A stretch of 64,000 nt of DNA from assembly GCF_051020765.1 (NCBI RefSeq), contig NC_134933.1, positions 18,015,461 through 18,079,460 on the forward strand. The letters are read 5' to 3'. Position numbers and translations under genes: made by a program. This document shows, piece after piece, positions 22,941 through 35,139 of the stretch. How positions within the stretch are numbered: the stretch's first letter is position 1; the number at the start of each line of letters is the position of its first letter. Source of the DNA: Lasioglossum baleicum. Lineage: Eukaryota > Arthropoda > Insecta > Hymenoptera > Halictidae. The notes under the pieces were generated by a model, which saw nothing but the letters and a program-made list of their open reading frames with translations, searched no databases and was not told the origin of the DNA.

Positions 22941-23218
22941 TTACTGGCTCGCTCACCTTTCATATTATTTATTTAGCTTGGCGGTAAGTGGAAGGTATAA
23001 ACTATTTCTAGAAGCTGTACAATATAGTTTTCGTATTTTATTAATGATTTTCCAACGTCTATAATCATCCGTTTGAGTGGCACTTTTCCGATCACTGCTG
23101 CTCAGTGTTTCATAGTATCAGACTATCAGTCTGTAAAATTGAACGACTGTCGGACTGTGTTAACAAATGTCTTTAGTTTATAGAAGTTGTATTACACTAA
23201 AATTTCCACTGTTATAAA

Positions 23219-23360
23219 TAGACTGCGGACTTTTGTAGACGAATTTTAAGAAAATCAAATCACATCTTATTTTCTGTGGTAGTAGTCTTTTCAAATTTTT
23301 ATACTCTAGCATTTTCTGATAATTTTTAGAAGCCATAATTGCATCAAGTTCCGCAGTCTA
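23219..23360. mobile_element. hAT-like MITE, TAGACTGCGG family, internally deleted copy
   Basis: The ends are TAGACTGCGGACTTTTGTAG and GTTCCGCAGTCTA. The flanks GTTATAAA and ATTATAAA match at 7 of 8 positions and fit nTnnnnAn. At 142 bp it lacks about 60 bases present in other copies. It keeps the TGTGGTAGTAGTCTTT and AGAAGCCATAA interior blocks seen in the 8696 copy. Confidence 0.8.
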
Positions 23361-23989
23361 ATTATAAAATAAACTTCGTAGTTTCTTTGGAGTCGACGAA
23401 ACAGGCGCTATCTCACTGTCTGAACGAACCGCGACCACTAGACAATGCTTGATCGGAGATTTGAGCAGATGCCCACGACACCGAGCCGGTGAAATTTATA
23501 ACAAAAATTCAGCAACATCGTGATTGAATGAATTTCAGCTGAAAACGCATTAAGAGACAGAAACCCGTGAAACACGAGGAGGCTTTCAGCGATATCGCGA
23601 CAGGCGGATTGGAAATTGATGTTCGCCGATTTCTTTCTCGAACAGCGAGCATAAAGCCGACGATGTTCATCGAGGTTTTCCACGGAAGGGTCGCAAAAGT
23701 ATGCTCGTTGTGCGTACAGTCGTGTAACGACCCGGCGCGGCGTTGACGTGGCCGCCGCAATAAAAGGCGTTACACGATTTCGTGTTAGCCATTCGTGTTG
23801 GTCAGAGTTCAAATCGAGCCGGAAGAGATAGCGCCGGCAACGTTGATAAATCGTCGCGGTAAACCGCGATAAACGCTCTCGCTGTCTTCGTCTTTCTCTT
23901 GTTCGCCCTCTCGGTATCGCGCGCGCACGTAGAGACCGCAGATTTGGTAAACAAATTATTCGCGATGCAGAAGTCTCGAAAAGCTCTCT

Positions 23990-24031
23990 TTCTCTCTCCC
24001 CCCCCCCCTCTCTCTCTCTCTCGCGCGCGAG
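23990..24031. repeat. C-run and CT microsatellite
   Basis: CTCTCTCCCCCCCCCCCTC is followed by a CTCTCT run and CGCGCGCG. It explains the long arginine- and glutamate-rich frames on the minus strand here, which I do not consider coding. Confidence 0.9.
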
Positions 24032-26597
24032 AAACAGCCAATTGCGCTTCGGCAGCCGCCTCACCGCGTCGGGGCTCTCTCTGCGGTTTCGCGAGATAAT
24101 CATTTCGCGAGATCACTCCGTCGAATGACAAAATAACACCGGTGAAATGTTTATGAGCCCCGTCTCGTCCGCACCGGTCATAATAACGCTCGTTGGCGTG
24201 AACCCTCGGCGAATCTAACACTTTCCTTTTCCTTCTCTGTCTCTACTTCTCTTTGTGATTGCCTTCCGCCGTTCTCTTTTGGGAGAAATGACGTCGGATC
24301 TCGTCGGGGAATACGTTCGACAATCACTGTGGCGGAAGATTCTTAAAAATAGTCATTTCCTGAGGACTGAGGAATTAAACTATAATATACAATATGAATG
24401 AGATTAGTTTGATAATTTTTTTTTATTAGTTTGATATAGGAGATCAAATATAACTATATTGCCAACCTTAGATTCAAAGTTATCTGTGTAATGTTAGCAT
24501 GCACAGTCATGTGCATGCTGCTAATAATCCCATGTTGTGTTTTATAGCTTAACAAAAAAGAAACTAAATAAATGAGACACGACAGAGATAAAAATAACAA
24601 TTACGAAAAAGCGGACACTCAAGAGGTAGGACAAGGTAACTAAAAGATGAAAGAGGTTGTAATGATAATACAAGTAAAAATAATGAGACACGGGAGTCCA
24701 ACTAGAAAATCTGACTACTAATCACACCCAAGGCATTTCAGTTTTTCCTCCGGTCGGTTTTTGCTCGGTTCCATGTCGTGTCAGGTGCGTCGACGCCGGC
24801 GATCCGATTCATGCGATCCACGAGACCACTGGTAAAATCGATCTCTCGCCTATTACGCCATTACGAATACATCGGGACCATATTTCCAAGGCCTTAATAA
24901 CAGCGATCACGGGACGACACCTATGAAACGGACACGGGAAGCGTGTACGAACGGTGCCACTCATTTTTCTCAGCTCGGACAAGATCTATCGCATCCTGCT
25001 GCCGACATAGTCGAAACTAAACTGCGCCATCAGGAACCAATGTATTCAGTACTCTCTTCATTTGCTTGTTACTATGTACTGCTACCTCTGATTAGTGTCT
25101 GTGACAGAAAATAACACAGCAGCATGGAACAGCATTTTTATTTAGTCAAGATACAGATCCTCGTAACCTCTACTCTTATAATCCATCGTTAATTTTTTCC
25201 AAGATCTTTTTGCATGACATAGCGTGTGGGAAACAGAGTTTTTTCCACAAAGATGCCGACAATTGAAACGTCTCTAAAACATAGGAAAATTTTTGTTGTG
25301 ATTGAATTTAGTGTAAATCTGGAGATCGAAGCTCTTTGAAATTTGGTATACGTTTTTTTTAGTTATCTCTGACTGAAAGATGTATCGCTTACATTGCGAT
25401 AATATATGGTACACCAAATTAAGAACTTGTTCTCCGTTTCTGCTCCATAAAACTGCCAACTTTTAGCTTTTTAATGTTTTTATGCGTCTCGAATTAATCT
25501 ATGATCAAATAAAATCTATGGCATATGATTAAACAGTTTTTAACGGACCATTATCCATTTATCCATTTTTAATGGATAAAAGAAAGTTTCTATGCTTTCG
25601 TTTGGTACAGCACAATTATCGAACATCCTATTAATAGATCCTAATAAATAATATTATATTACAATTATTTTCAACAGCAAACCCACACATTTTGACATAC
25701 GAGTACACACAGAAAACGGTTGGTTAAACTCTGAAAATTGTCTTCGCAGTGTCCACGACAGGTACACGTTCACTCAGGTGAATAATAAATCGATTTATTC
25801 GTGGTGCCTGTCCGAGAAAAATAGTCTCGCCACAAGAACTGTTATTAACGCAGCGACGACGCGTATCGAGCTCGAGTTTGGCTTAGGGAATTCGTGTCTT
25901 TGTCAAATAAATTAATGCGGACTACACGGACAACAAACTGCCTGTAATTTACCGCACCGATCCGCTAATCAGTGTAACATAATTTTATTCGAGCGGCGGG
26001 TACACCTGCTCCGTATATTAAATTATGAAAATCAGCTCGGACGCAATACGTTCAGCTGTTTCGCGTTTAAATTCTGCCGAGCGGACTCGCCTTATTCTGA
26101 AATCCGCCTATAAAGCGACTGATCCAGTTGAACGACACCGTATTTTCTGCTTAGACGCTGTAAGCTCGCGATGATTTCGAGCGGGGCTTATCAGCTGCTA
26201 TATTAATGACTGTCTCCTCGAGTCCGGCATTCTTTCCCGGAGTAATATCGGACGACATTGAGGTAAACCAGTTCACCGGTCAACAAGGTTAATTTATTAT
26301 GTACAGCCGGATACGGGGTGTCGTATACTTTCTGTACAAATGACTTCTCCGCTTAGAGCTGTTAGAGGCACCGAGATATCCTTCCTAATGATCGGGCACC
26401 GATTCGTAGAAACTCACTGAGCAGAAAGATAGCAGTCGCAAGGGGAAATGCTGAATGTCAACCGAAGTCATGTCCAAGTGGTTTATAGTCTTTTTCACCC
26501 CGCGTGAAAGAAAACAGTTCTACGCGCTGCCCGCATGACGCTGTTAATAATAACTAAAAGCAGATCTGTATGCATTTAAAGCAAAATTGTGTATGTA
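24032..26597. other. No gene recognised
   Basis: Mostly AT-rich, with a GC-richer patch at 25740-26540. No exon, RNA gene or repeat boundary was supported. Confidence 0.5.
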
Positions 26598-26760
26598 CAG
26601 TCAAACCTGTTTGTGTGCGGTAGATAGGAACCGCAGAAAAAGAACCGCACAGAAAAAAATATTCACAAACTTCATAAATAGCTACAACAAATAATTTTTC
26701 ACAAGATATTGAAGAAAAATCTTTTTTATGCGGTCGAGAGGGACCGCACGAAAATATTTC
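26598..26760. mobile_element. pogo-like terminus fragment
   Basis: CAGTCAAACCTGTTTGTGTG, preceded by TA, resembles the CAGTnnAACCT ends of pogo/Tigger elements and the CAGTGGAACCTCGATTATCC end at 32689. Several short GAGGGACCGCACG and GGAACCGCAGA strings follow. No matching right end was found, so this is a fragment. Confidence 0.4.
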
Positions 26761-26915
26761 ACTTAGAAAATATGTCAAAGCTTTACAAAATAGCGAGAAA
26801 GTGCTTTCCACAGAAAATAAATAATTAAATCACACATGGAAACATATTGAATAATTTTAATTTCTCATTTTAAACATATGGAGAAATTTTCAAAATGTAC
26901 ATAATGCAATACATA

Positions 26916-27060
26916 TACAGGGTGTCCTGCTGAAATGACTTATGCGAGCTTTCCATCTTGTCTGGCAGTTCATAAATATCTGAAAGCGTTGTTAAATATT
27001 TTCAAAATCGAACTCATGATATAGGATCAAATAGATCGTTTGTCACTTGAAATATTGTTT
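26916..27060. repeat. TACAGGGTGTCC-type interspersed repeat
   Basis: TACAGGGTGTCCTGCTGAAA begins an AT-rich segment. Similar starts occur at 28606 (TACAGGGTGTCCCACTAG), 40450, 63366 and, inverted, at 61226. Such starts are common at ends of dispersed elements in arthropod genomes. The class cannot be set from this alone. Confidence 0.45.
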
Positions 27061-28605
27061 ATTTATTTTACCAAGTATATGTATATTTAGGTTTTATTCG
27101 AAATGGTTTATTATATTAGTGGTTCACTTCTTGGTGCACCAGCGCGGCAGGACTTTCTAACAGTAAATCAAACTGTAGCTTGACGTGTCCGCGGGATATA
27201 ACAATAGAGCGGATTTTTAGCAACATACTCCCACTCTGACAGCTAAGAACTTGTACCAAACGCGCCCACGCGTCACGTCCTTCGGCAACCGAATTCGTCA
27301 GCCACGAGCACTTTGAAAAATTTACATTACGAACACTGTATACCATAAAGGTACATTCGTTCAGACCTCGGCATGTTTTATTTGAAATGGAAATAAGAAA
27401 TAACCATTTAAAATCATTTATTTCGTATCGTTATCTTTAATACTTTAATATGTATTGTGCTATAGAATTTAACAACACTAGTTAACTATTGGTTAACGAC
27501 GCTGATAACTTCTACAATTTAATATTTTTGTGACCTAAAAATTGTTTGACCATTATTGCCAGACCAAAAACAATGTCATTGTCTAAAACTTAACCAGCAT
27601 TATTTAATGGAGCACTTTAATTGCTTCATAAATAACAAGAATTATATATTCTGTCTTAATTTTTCAAAATCGGCTTCAACAAAGACTTCTCTTTTGTCTC
27701 GTCTTATATAAAATATAAACAAACTGTGTATGAAATATTACATATTTGGTACCACAAACAGAACTGTATTGATTTTTTAAAGAAACAATTTCATATATAA
27801 AAAAATTGATGAAGTGCTCTTATTGTTCAGTCATTCAATGGTAACTTATTAAGCCAGTTCACAGTGGTATTTCACAAACTGAAACACAAAGAGCAATGTG
27901 GGATCAAGAGGCGACAAAAAGTAACTCGATGTTGCTTCAGTGTGGACACAGCTTAATAATTCCTTGCGTGTTCCTCCGAGTGGATCTCCAAATAGTCGGG
28001 GCACCGCTCGCAAACCGATCGAAGCCTAATCGATCAAGGGCTCGACTGGAGGCGTTAACAGTATTAATATCGCCGTTTCCGATCTCGCGAGGTGATCGGC
28101 GCGCGGTCAATTATAATTTTCGTATCGTGGCAGCCATTTCATTATACCGATCGCGGTCGCGCGCGTGTGCACTTACCTTTCATTAGCCCTCGAACGGTCG
28201 CGAGAGCGGAAAAAGGAACGCGGCGACGGACGCGCGCCCATGGAAAACAGTTCTGGTAATTGAATTTTGAATTACGATGTCTCGTCACTCACGTACCCGG
28301 TATTAAAATTTAATATCTTGCCCGTCCCGTGCTTTCGAGGCGGAAACAAAAAGAGGAAATCGCCGTACCGCACCACACCGCCCCGTGTTCGGCCCCGGCC
28401 CCGTAATGCTCACCTGTGTGTTAAATACTCGGGACGAGCGAGCTTCGGGACCCATGTACACCTGGTTGATTTAAGAAACTTTATGAAATTGTAATTACCG
28501 TCGTGTCCGTTTCGTCGGGCAGCAACACTTGCGCTTGTGACAGTACCGCGTGCCTTTTCTTTCAACTTTGTACGCCAACGATGCGCAATCTTGTCCTGAA
28601 GGGTA
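27061..28605. other. No gene recognised
   Basis: A somewhat GC-richer island at 27120-27346 sits in AT-rich DNA and holds a 76-codon minus-strand frame without a known motif. The block 27900-28560 is CpG-rich. No function can be supported. Confidence 0.45.
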
Positions 28606-28740
28606 TACAGGGTGTCCCACTAGAATCGTCTTCCTCGATCACCTTGTTGGCGTGGGTTTGATCGTTACAAATGTACATTGACCTTTTTAAAACGATCCAA
28701 ACGAAAATATATTGATTTTAAATCAAAAGAATAGAACCAT
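28606..28740. repeat. TACAGGGTGTCCC-type repeat
   Basis: TACAGGGTGTCCCACTAGAA lies directly upstream of the tandem array at 28741. It shares only its first dozen bases with the other TACAGGG starts in the window. Confidence 0.4.
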
Positions 28741-29290
28741 TAAGAATTTGTTTTTAAGAATTTAAAGTCTCGTATTGTCACTACTATTTTTAAAAATGTT
28801 GATTTTCTTATTGGATGAAAAATAGGGCCACTTTGTAGGGCTTTGTTAAGAGCCTTGAATTTGTTTTTGACCTCTGTTCACTTCGAAACAAAATTAAAAA
28901 TTTGTTTTATGACAAGGAAAGTTTTATATCATCACTACTATTTTTAAAAACGTTGACTTTTTTATTGGATGAAAAATAGAACCACTTTCTGGGGCTTTTT
29001 CGAGAGCCTCGTTTTAATGTTTCTTCTAACGTTGATTGTCTTCTTAATTCACTAATAGAGGCACTTCCTGGCCCATGGTGAAAGCCCTATGTTGAAACCA
29101 TAGCTTGTGCTATTTTCCAGTGCGAAACAAAATTTTCCCAATACTATAAAGATCAATTTTTAAGTCATCTAAGCCAAATCATCTTTTCATTTCACATTCG
29201 ATAGTACATTATTATAATTACATCAATGATAGGACCACTTCCGGTGACTCCAGCGAGAGCCCTACATTGAAATCATTGACTTTGTTTGTA
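28741..29290. repeat. Degenerate tandem array, about 77/154-bp unit
   Basis: CACTACTATTTTTAAAAA occurs at 28779 and 28933, 154 bases apart. A sub-block recurs at about 28828, 28979, 29057 and 29231: roughly ACCACTT, then GGGCTTT, then GAGAGCC. That suggests a 77-bp monomer in diverged dimers. Non-coding and strongly degenerated. Confidence 0.65.
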
Positions 29291-29388
29291 TGGTGGAGAA
29301 CTTTCCCGGTGTTTTTGGGAGGAGCTGTACAGGTATCGAGAAAATCGTTTGATTATCGACTCGTAAAGCGGCGATCGCGCATTGTGTG

Positions 29389-29544
29389 CTAAATGGTGGT
29401 GCACAGGCCCCGGTCGCCCCCTACGGGGAAGGGCCTTGCGGAGCACCACGGGGCCATCGGATCGTAGAAGTCGATTCTTGACTGTTGTCCGAAGTCACTC
29501 GGCAGAGCGGCGCCAACCGGTTGCAGCAGCTGGCTTCCTTCCAT
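29389..29544 (-). CDS. Possible short coding segment, unidentified
   Basis: On the minus strand from ATG at 29544 to TAG at 29389 the frame gives 51 residues: MEGSQLLQPVGAALPSDF, then GQQSRIDFYDPMAPWCSA, then RPFPVGGDRGLCTTI. The residue mix is protein-like, but no domain is recognised. The frame is open further upstream. It could be a first exon, a small protein or chance in a GC-rich block. A GTAGGG donor-like site lies inside. The bases before the ATG are a poor match to insect start contexts. Confidence 0.25.
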   Translation of the reverse strand: MEGSQLLQPVGAALPSDFGQQSRIDFYDPMAPWCSARPFPVGGDRGLCTTI

Positions 29545-29899
29545 CGATTTAAACACGATACTCGGGGCCACGAAAGCGATCGTGCGTCTCCGGAGCCGGG
29601 GGCTCAGAAGAACGGTGAACAGTGTTGGACGCGGGGCTCGATGTATCGATAAATGCGTCGCCAAGCGACGAGCTTCTCGGGAAGCCTGGACGGACAGGCA
29701 ACGAACAGCCAGTGTCTTCTCGGAGCGTCTTCCTTTTCTATTTTCCCTCGGCCTGTATTTGCTTTCCTCGCGGCAACCGTATCAACGCTTAATTTATGCC
29801 GCGTACGCTCCAAGAGGCTTCCCAGCGCGACCAGGACTCCGCGAAACACGGTAATGCCTCGATATATGCGAAAACTTCGGCACCGAAGAGTGTCACTTA

Positions 29900-30030
29900 C
29901 GAGGGTAGTCCCAGAAGTACCCGAAACTGACATATAGCTGGCGGTTGTTATTTGAAAACTTACTATAGCCAAAAGTACAATCTTTATAGAGCTTAAGTTT
30001 GAAGTCTGAAGACGCTACGTTGTTTAGTAT
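29900..30030 (+). mobile_element. 5' end of an internally deleted mariner
   Basis: After TA at 29898-29899 the sequence CGAGGGTAGTCCCAGAAG begins. It has the look of a mariner inverted terminal repeat followed by an untranslated leader (TTGTTTAGTATTTGTTTGGC). It runs straight into the last third of a transposase frame at 30031, so the central part of the gene has been deleted. The assignment rests on the adjoining transposase. Confidence 0.6.
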
Positions 30031-30198
30031 TTGTTTGGCAGTCACCAATACCATTTAGCGAGAAAGAAAGTGTTGTTCCATCAGGACAATGCACCAGTTC
30101 ACATATTCGGTATCGCGGTGGCCAAAATCAATGAATTAAAGTTCGAATTGCTTCCTCACGCACCCTATTCGCCAGATTTAGCCCCCTCAGACTATTTT
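30031..30198 (+). pseudogene. mariner transposase remnant (catalytic segment)
   Basis: The frame reads KKVLFHQDNAPVH, then an alpha-helical stretch, then LLPHAPYSPDLAPSDYF. These are the signature motifs around the second and third catalytic aspartates of mariner transposases. The D of HQDNAP and the D of APSDYF are separated by 34 residues, the D34D spacing that defines mariner proper. The N-terminal DNA-binding domain and first aspartate are missing, and the frame is cut at 30201 by a pogo-like terminus. Non-functional. Confidence 0.9.
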
Positions 30199-30200
30199 CG

Positions 30201-30350
30201 TTCGGATAATCGAGGTTCTACTGAATCTCCAATTGAACAAATGCTCCGAATTGTGTCATGCTTGGTCTCATTTTAATCAGAACAGAGTCACAAATGTTTC
30301 AGTAAAATTTTCGTAAAAAAATAATGAAAATAAAATAGTGTTTTTACTGA
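30201..30350. repeat. pogo-like end plus attached tail repeat
   Basis: TTCGGATAATCGAGGTTCTA-CTG is the right-hand end of a pogo-like element (compare 33041). The attached tail has TCATGCTTGGTCTCATTTTA, then ATCAGAACAGAGTCACAAA and a TAAAAAAATAATG run. The same order, end then tail, occurs at 33041-33180. A related tail without the pogo end lies at 58438-58560. Confidence 0.6.
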
Positions 30351-32688
30351 ATTGGTATTGTCTTAATCTTTCAGTCCATAACCACATTTCCCACACTCGA
30401 CACATGAGCGCGAAAATCCATTTGCAAACCTGGGCTTTCGTCTCGCATTTCTGGAAAATACTGGGCTTGCATAATTATTATACTATTAAATCGCCAGCTT
30501 GTGGGCCAGAATTGATGTAGGGCAGCAGCAGCGAGCTTAGATTTAATTTCTGCGGTGGCTCATCCGTCATGGCGGCGATAGACGGACAAAACGGAAACTG
30601 ATACGCTAGAAGGAAGGTGGTGCAATATCTGCAGCTGACCCACTTCGTCCCAACATGGTGTATATCGGTGAAGAAACAACGGAATGCTACCAATGCTACG
30701 GGGACTTTCACTCGGAAGGCTCATTCCTGGTTCATAGCTGGGACCAGTATGGCGATCGATTGTTTTCGAAAGGTCGTCGCCCGGTCCTCCATTAGTGGGC
30801 TCCCATTAGCTGGTTCCTCTCTTGCAGCCACGATCTAAAGGCCAATCCGTGGATCGTTGCTACAGTTATTTCGAAAATTCTCCTTGTCTTCAATCGGACC
30901 GAATGATATACTGGATCGTATAGACGGTAGACGAACGGGAAATATTTACGTTTCATTAAGCGTTGCCTGCTGGCCAATTAGCGTGAATCAATAAACAGAG
31001 GTTCGTAATCAAAGTTACTTTGAACCGATGCTAACACACGTTGCAGTTTACAAAACGATTCTACTTCGGCCATTTCGAACAAATTTATCAGATAACGGTG
31101 GCGGGAGTTTTTCCAGTTTTCCAAACTGCAAAATATTTGCTGTTGTCAGAGACGGGACAACATGATTCCAGAAGTATGAGGAGGCTGTAGCGGGAGGATC
31201 TTTCTCACAAATTGCTATGAAGTTTCTCGAGCATACCGATTAAGGAAACCTTGATGAAACTTAGTGACATCATTGTATAAGACTTCTCATTTGCTTTTCA
31301 TTTATTATGAATCGTGGAAATCCAAATTGGAAATTGAGGTTCCATACTTTCATTCCGACTCTCCCTCCCAGAAGTTGTTAACTCTTAAATGGCAATACTG
31401 GGGTCTCTCAGTACATCAACAAAATTTCTTTACACGAACACTCGCTACTGTATTGCACGATAATTGCAAATATGAAGTTTATTCATTGACTTAAAAACTA
31501 TCTTTAACTTCCTTTAAAGGAGAACGAACAGGATGCGAGAAGCTTCCCGTAGGTCAATTAAAAATATTGGGCAGCGTTGAGCGCGGTATCGATTCGATTT
31601 AAATGTCCGTCAATGTAACATGGATAAAAAAGGGCGACATTCTGGTTCTTGCGAGTCGGTCGAGCATCGAAAACAAGATTTTCAGTGTGCCTTTGAGCAA
31701 AACAACGGTAAGATCCGTCGTTCCATAAATCTTGAAGAATGGTCAGTCCCTGTCGGCCGGCAAGAAACGAATGCCGGGTCACCGATATCGTTTCGATGCT
31801 CGCAGAACGTCGCAGAAGAAGCTCGCGGCCGCTCGTACGTCACTTCCCGGTGGAAAAAGAGACAGGGACGAGGGGGGGCACCGGTTCGCGAGCAGAAGGC
31901 AGGAATTATGTGAATTCATTAACAAACGTGTCGTGCAATCAAACTGCTATTTACCAATCGATTAATTCAACGACTGATGCAATTTACGGCCGCCTCGCGG
32001 GTCGAGGAGAGCCGCAAGAGGTTTTCTGCTTCCCGTCCTCTTCCTCCATCTTGCCTCTTTCTCCTCGACCATTATATGTATGTATGGTGCCCCATGCTCT
32101 CTCGGTCTCTCGCTCTCGGGGGTTTCGTTGATGCCGGCTATCGGCGCGTCGAATCGAGGCGCAAACATTATGCCTTTGATGCGAATATAATTGTTTAATA
32201 ACTCATTGTCGGGATCATCCTCGGGGCTGCTGCTCGGCCATCGTAATGGCGAGCAATCCGAAAACCATTTTCGTGCCGTTATGGCAGATCTCTTGGTCCG
32301 ATCAGCGACATCAACGGCCAAGGTTATTTTCTGCCGTTTAGAATCTTTGTTCTGGAGAGCATTTCATCGTTTCATTATTATTGCTTTATTGGAACGGTCG
32401 TTCAACATTGAACGTTTTATATTCGATCTAGGAATAATAAAATTAAACTTCTTCAGAAACACTCGACATTGTGTAGAGTGTGACAAATGATTAGGATCTA
32501 CAAAGTTCCAGAAGGCTGGAAGAGTATGGCAAAGAATAAGGCAATACTAATTCAGTGAAAATATTATTTTGTTTCTAATTAGGTTTTTTTCTGAAACTTT
32601 TACCAAAATATTTGGGACATTTTTTTATTAAAATGAGTCCGAACATGTGACATAATTCGAAGCATACCTGCTTATTCAATCGGCGATT
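30351..32688. other. No gene recognised
   Basis: Mixed and GC-rich patches (30520-30850, 31720-32320). Open frames overlap on both strands and lack motifs. No supported RNA genes or transposon ends. Confidence 0.45.
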
Positions 32689-33060
32689 CAGTGGAACCTC
32701 GATTATCCGAACCGATGATAGCTGAATTCAATCAAGTCAGTAAAGATTTAATTCAATAATTACTAGACTGCGGATCTTTATGCAAAATAAGAAATATTTG
32801 CAATGATTGCAAGACACAGGAGTCAAGTAAAAATTTAATTCTTCTTTTAATTATCTTATTAAGGTGAAACTAATACACTGGTAGCCATACATTTTTTAAT
32901 ATCTCCACTGTTTTAAATTGTACGTACCTATTTTTGTCATAAATGCATAAAATCCGCAGTCTAATAATTACCTATTTCTTATTGTATGATCGATGATGTA
33001 CAATATTATCCAAATACTCAGGTGGCACTGATGACAGTTAGGATAATCGAGGTTCCACCG
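32689..33060. mobile_element. pogo-like MITE carrying a nested hAT-like MITE
   Basis: The left end CAGTGGAACCTCGATTATCC and the reverse complement of the right end, CGGTGGAACCTCGATTATCC, match at 19 of 20 positions. TA follows the right end, but the left flank is TT, so one target base may have mutated. The type resembles pogo/Tigger ends. The 200-bp hAT-like copy at 32764-32963 plus its 8-bp duplication lies within. Without these the element would be about 165 bp. Confidence 0.75.
32764..32963. mobile_element. hAT-like MITE, TAGACTGCGG family, perfect target duplication
   Basis: The ends are TAGACTGCGGATCTTTATGC and GCATAAAATCCGCAGTCTA, and the length is 200 bp. ATAATTAC flanks both sides exactly (8 of 8), matching the hAT target pattern nTnnnnAn. 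It belongs to the same subtype as 59733-59938 and 36361-36521 (shared TTGCAAGACACAGG and AAACTAATACACTG-type blocks). It is probably the youngest readable insertion of this family here. Confidence 0.9.
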
Positions 33061-33180
33061 TATCGTGAATTAAACGAGTAAATACGAAACCAAATTGTGT
33101 CACGTTGGGTACGACCGGAAAAATGTTACGAATAGGCCAGTAAAAGTTCCATAAAAAAATATATAAATTCTATTATTGCT
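33061..33180. repeat. Tail repeat downstream of pogo-like end
   Basis: AAATTGTGTCACGTTGGGTA, then GGAAAAATGTTACGAATA and CCATAAAAAAATATATAAA, correspond in order to the tail after 30224 and to 58450-58540. The tail is a dispersed repeat of its own or the 3' part of a composite element. Confidence 0.5.
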
Positions 33181-35139
33181 GCATGTTTTAATCACCGGGC
33201 TGAAAATTAAGCACAGCGCAGATAATCGAGTGCACAGCTAGACCGAGGAAAATTGATTTGGCAAAGTAGCCTGTTGGGTCTTTTTCGGAGTGTCCATGCG
33301 CTATTGTGGTACCGGAAGGTAGTCTGCGGCCATGGTAGCGTGTGATGCGAGGTCTTCGGTGATCGATGGCTGCGGAGTCACTGTACGAGGCCATCGATCA
33401 TTCCTCTCGCGGTCCTCGTGTCTCTGTCCGGCTACTTCCTTCCTGTGAAATCTGCTGTCGGTTCTTTCCCTTTTCACCGGCGTCGTCTGACTGGCATTCG
33501 GTGGCAGATACGCCGATTGTCAGACATCCCTCAAGTGCCCCTCCCTCCCCCTCCTCCTCCCTCAGCGCAGCGGAACAGGATGTTTGCAATGGTAATACCT
33601 AGGAAAGTTTCGCTGGGAAAGTCTCATCGATAGTCACTCGAGACGAGACTTTTCATGCAGAAACGCGACTGCCACCGCGTGTGATGCACTTTCCTCTGCC
33701 ACGTCGATGTACACTGTCGTACAGACGAAGTTAGTTCCTTTCTTCCTTGGAAACGACTACCGCAATTGCTAGTTGCTAATAAAACGCTGAGATCATTCAC
33801 GTCCGAGTCTGATTTAGAATACCAAATATAAGATTACGTGGATTAACGAATCAGAAAAGCATAGGTTAACTTCATTAGTTTGAAACTACAAGGCGTGTTA
33901 AAAACGTAACGATAATTTTCAATTTTCGGAGAAATTTTTAGTTATTCGTCTATAATAGTTTGTATGAATGTTATCCCCTTCAAGAGTTTGGACTTTACAC
34001 ATTTATGGAGAAAAGTTATTTTTCGAAAATCTCAGGAACTGTGCGACCTTTCCTTGCAATATTTGCAATTAGGTTAGACTACCTCTTTGCAAATGGTTGC
34101 CTAATACATGCAGGTTTTACTATTGATGAAGGAAAAGAAGTCGATTTCTCGAAGTTGTTCGTTGAAGTATCTACGAGAGGCAGCCAAAAACAATTCGAGG
34201 TACCACCCCCATGTATACGGAGGGTAATACTGTTGAGCACACATTCCCAGCGATTTCCTAGAAATTACTTGGCGATTGTCCCGTAAATCTCGGAGTTTAG
34301 AATGCCACATCAACGTCGTCCACGTCCCATATAGAACGACCTTCCGCGATCCGTTCGCCGGGCAGGCTCGTGATTACAATTTATTCCCCGGCATCCAAAT
34401 ATAGTTTCCATCAATTCCCGGACGTCTGACGAGAACGTCTCGTAGAACGAGTAGCCTACACTCGCGGTCGCTATCGAAGGCCCTGGTTCATGCAAATCCC
34501 CGTGGCCGCGGTCTCTCGCCGATCGAGTGCCACCGCGGCGAAACGTATGGACTTCGTTACTGTCCGCGGGCACAGTTATCTACGAGCAATAGAACTCTTC
34601 CTGAATAAACACCGGTGGCCAACCGAGAGCTCCCACTGCGCCTCGAGCTTCTCTATATTATACCGAAGAGCTATCCCACCCGAAGACGAAGACGACGACG
34701 CCGCCAACCTTCCTCTCGATGGAAGGTGCCGGGTCATCGAACGAGAAAAACTTTCTACTTCTAAGGTACACGGCCCCGTGAGCCCGATACTCGACCACTG
34801 TCCTTCCTGGACGATGTAGATTGCCCGGGGAACATCCCCGCAACCTGGTACCAACCTCGCGACACGGGGCTACTGTGCTACCTGCCGTTAGCGACCGGAT
34901 CCAGTCGGACATTCAAATCTTGTTCGAAGATACAATCGTCTTCGCCGACTTTTGCTCCTCGTTCTCCGTTGCACCGGGTACCGATCACTGGTTTTTATTC
35001 GACTCGTACATCGTTGCAGCGGATTATGCGGAATTATTAATCCTCCGCCATTCTTCCCGTCAACTTGACGCATCTCTCATCGGCTCGGAGTAAGGACGCA
35101 TGTTGATTTATTATTCGCGAACGATTCGAGCAATTTCAG
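33181..35139. other. GC-rich block, no gene recognised
   Basis: CpG-rich DNA with open frames on both strands (33366-33633, 34310-35093). Proline- and serine-rich translations reflect the CCTCCCCCTCCTCCT run near 33541. No domain, splice pair or promoter that I can support. Confidence 0.45.

Noticed and set aside
23438..24103. 221-codon minus-strand open frame
   Set aside because: The Arg/Glu-rich centre is produced by the CT and C microsatellite at 23990-24031, and no domain is present.
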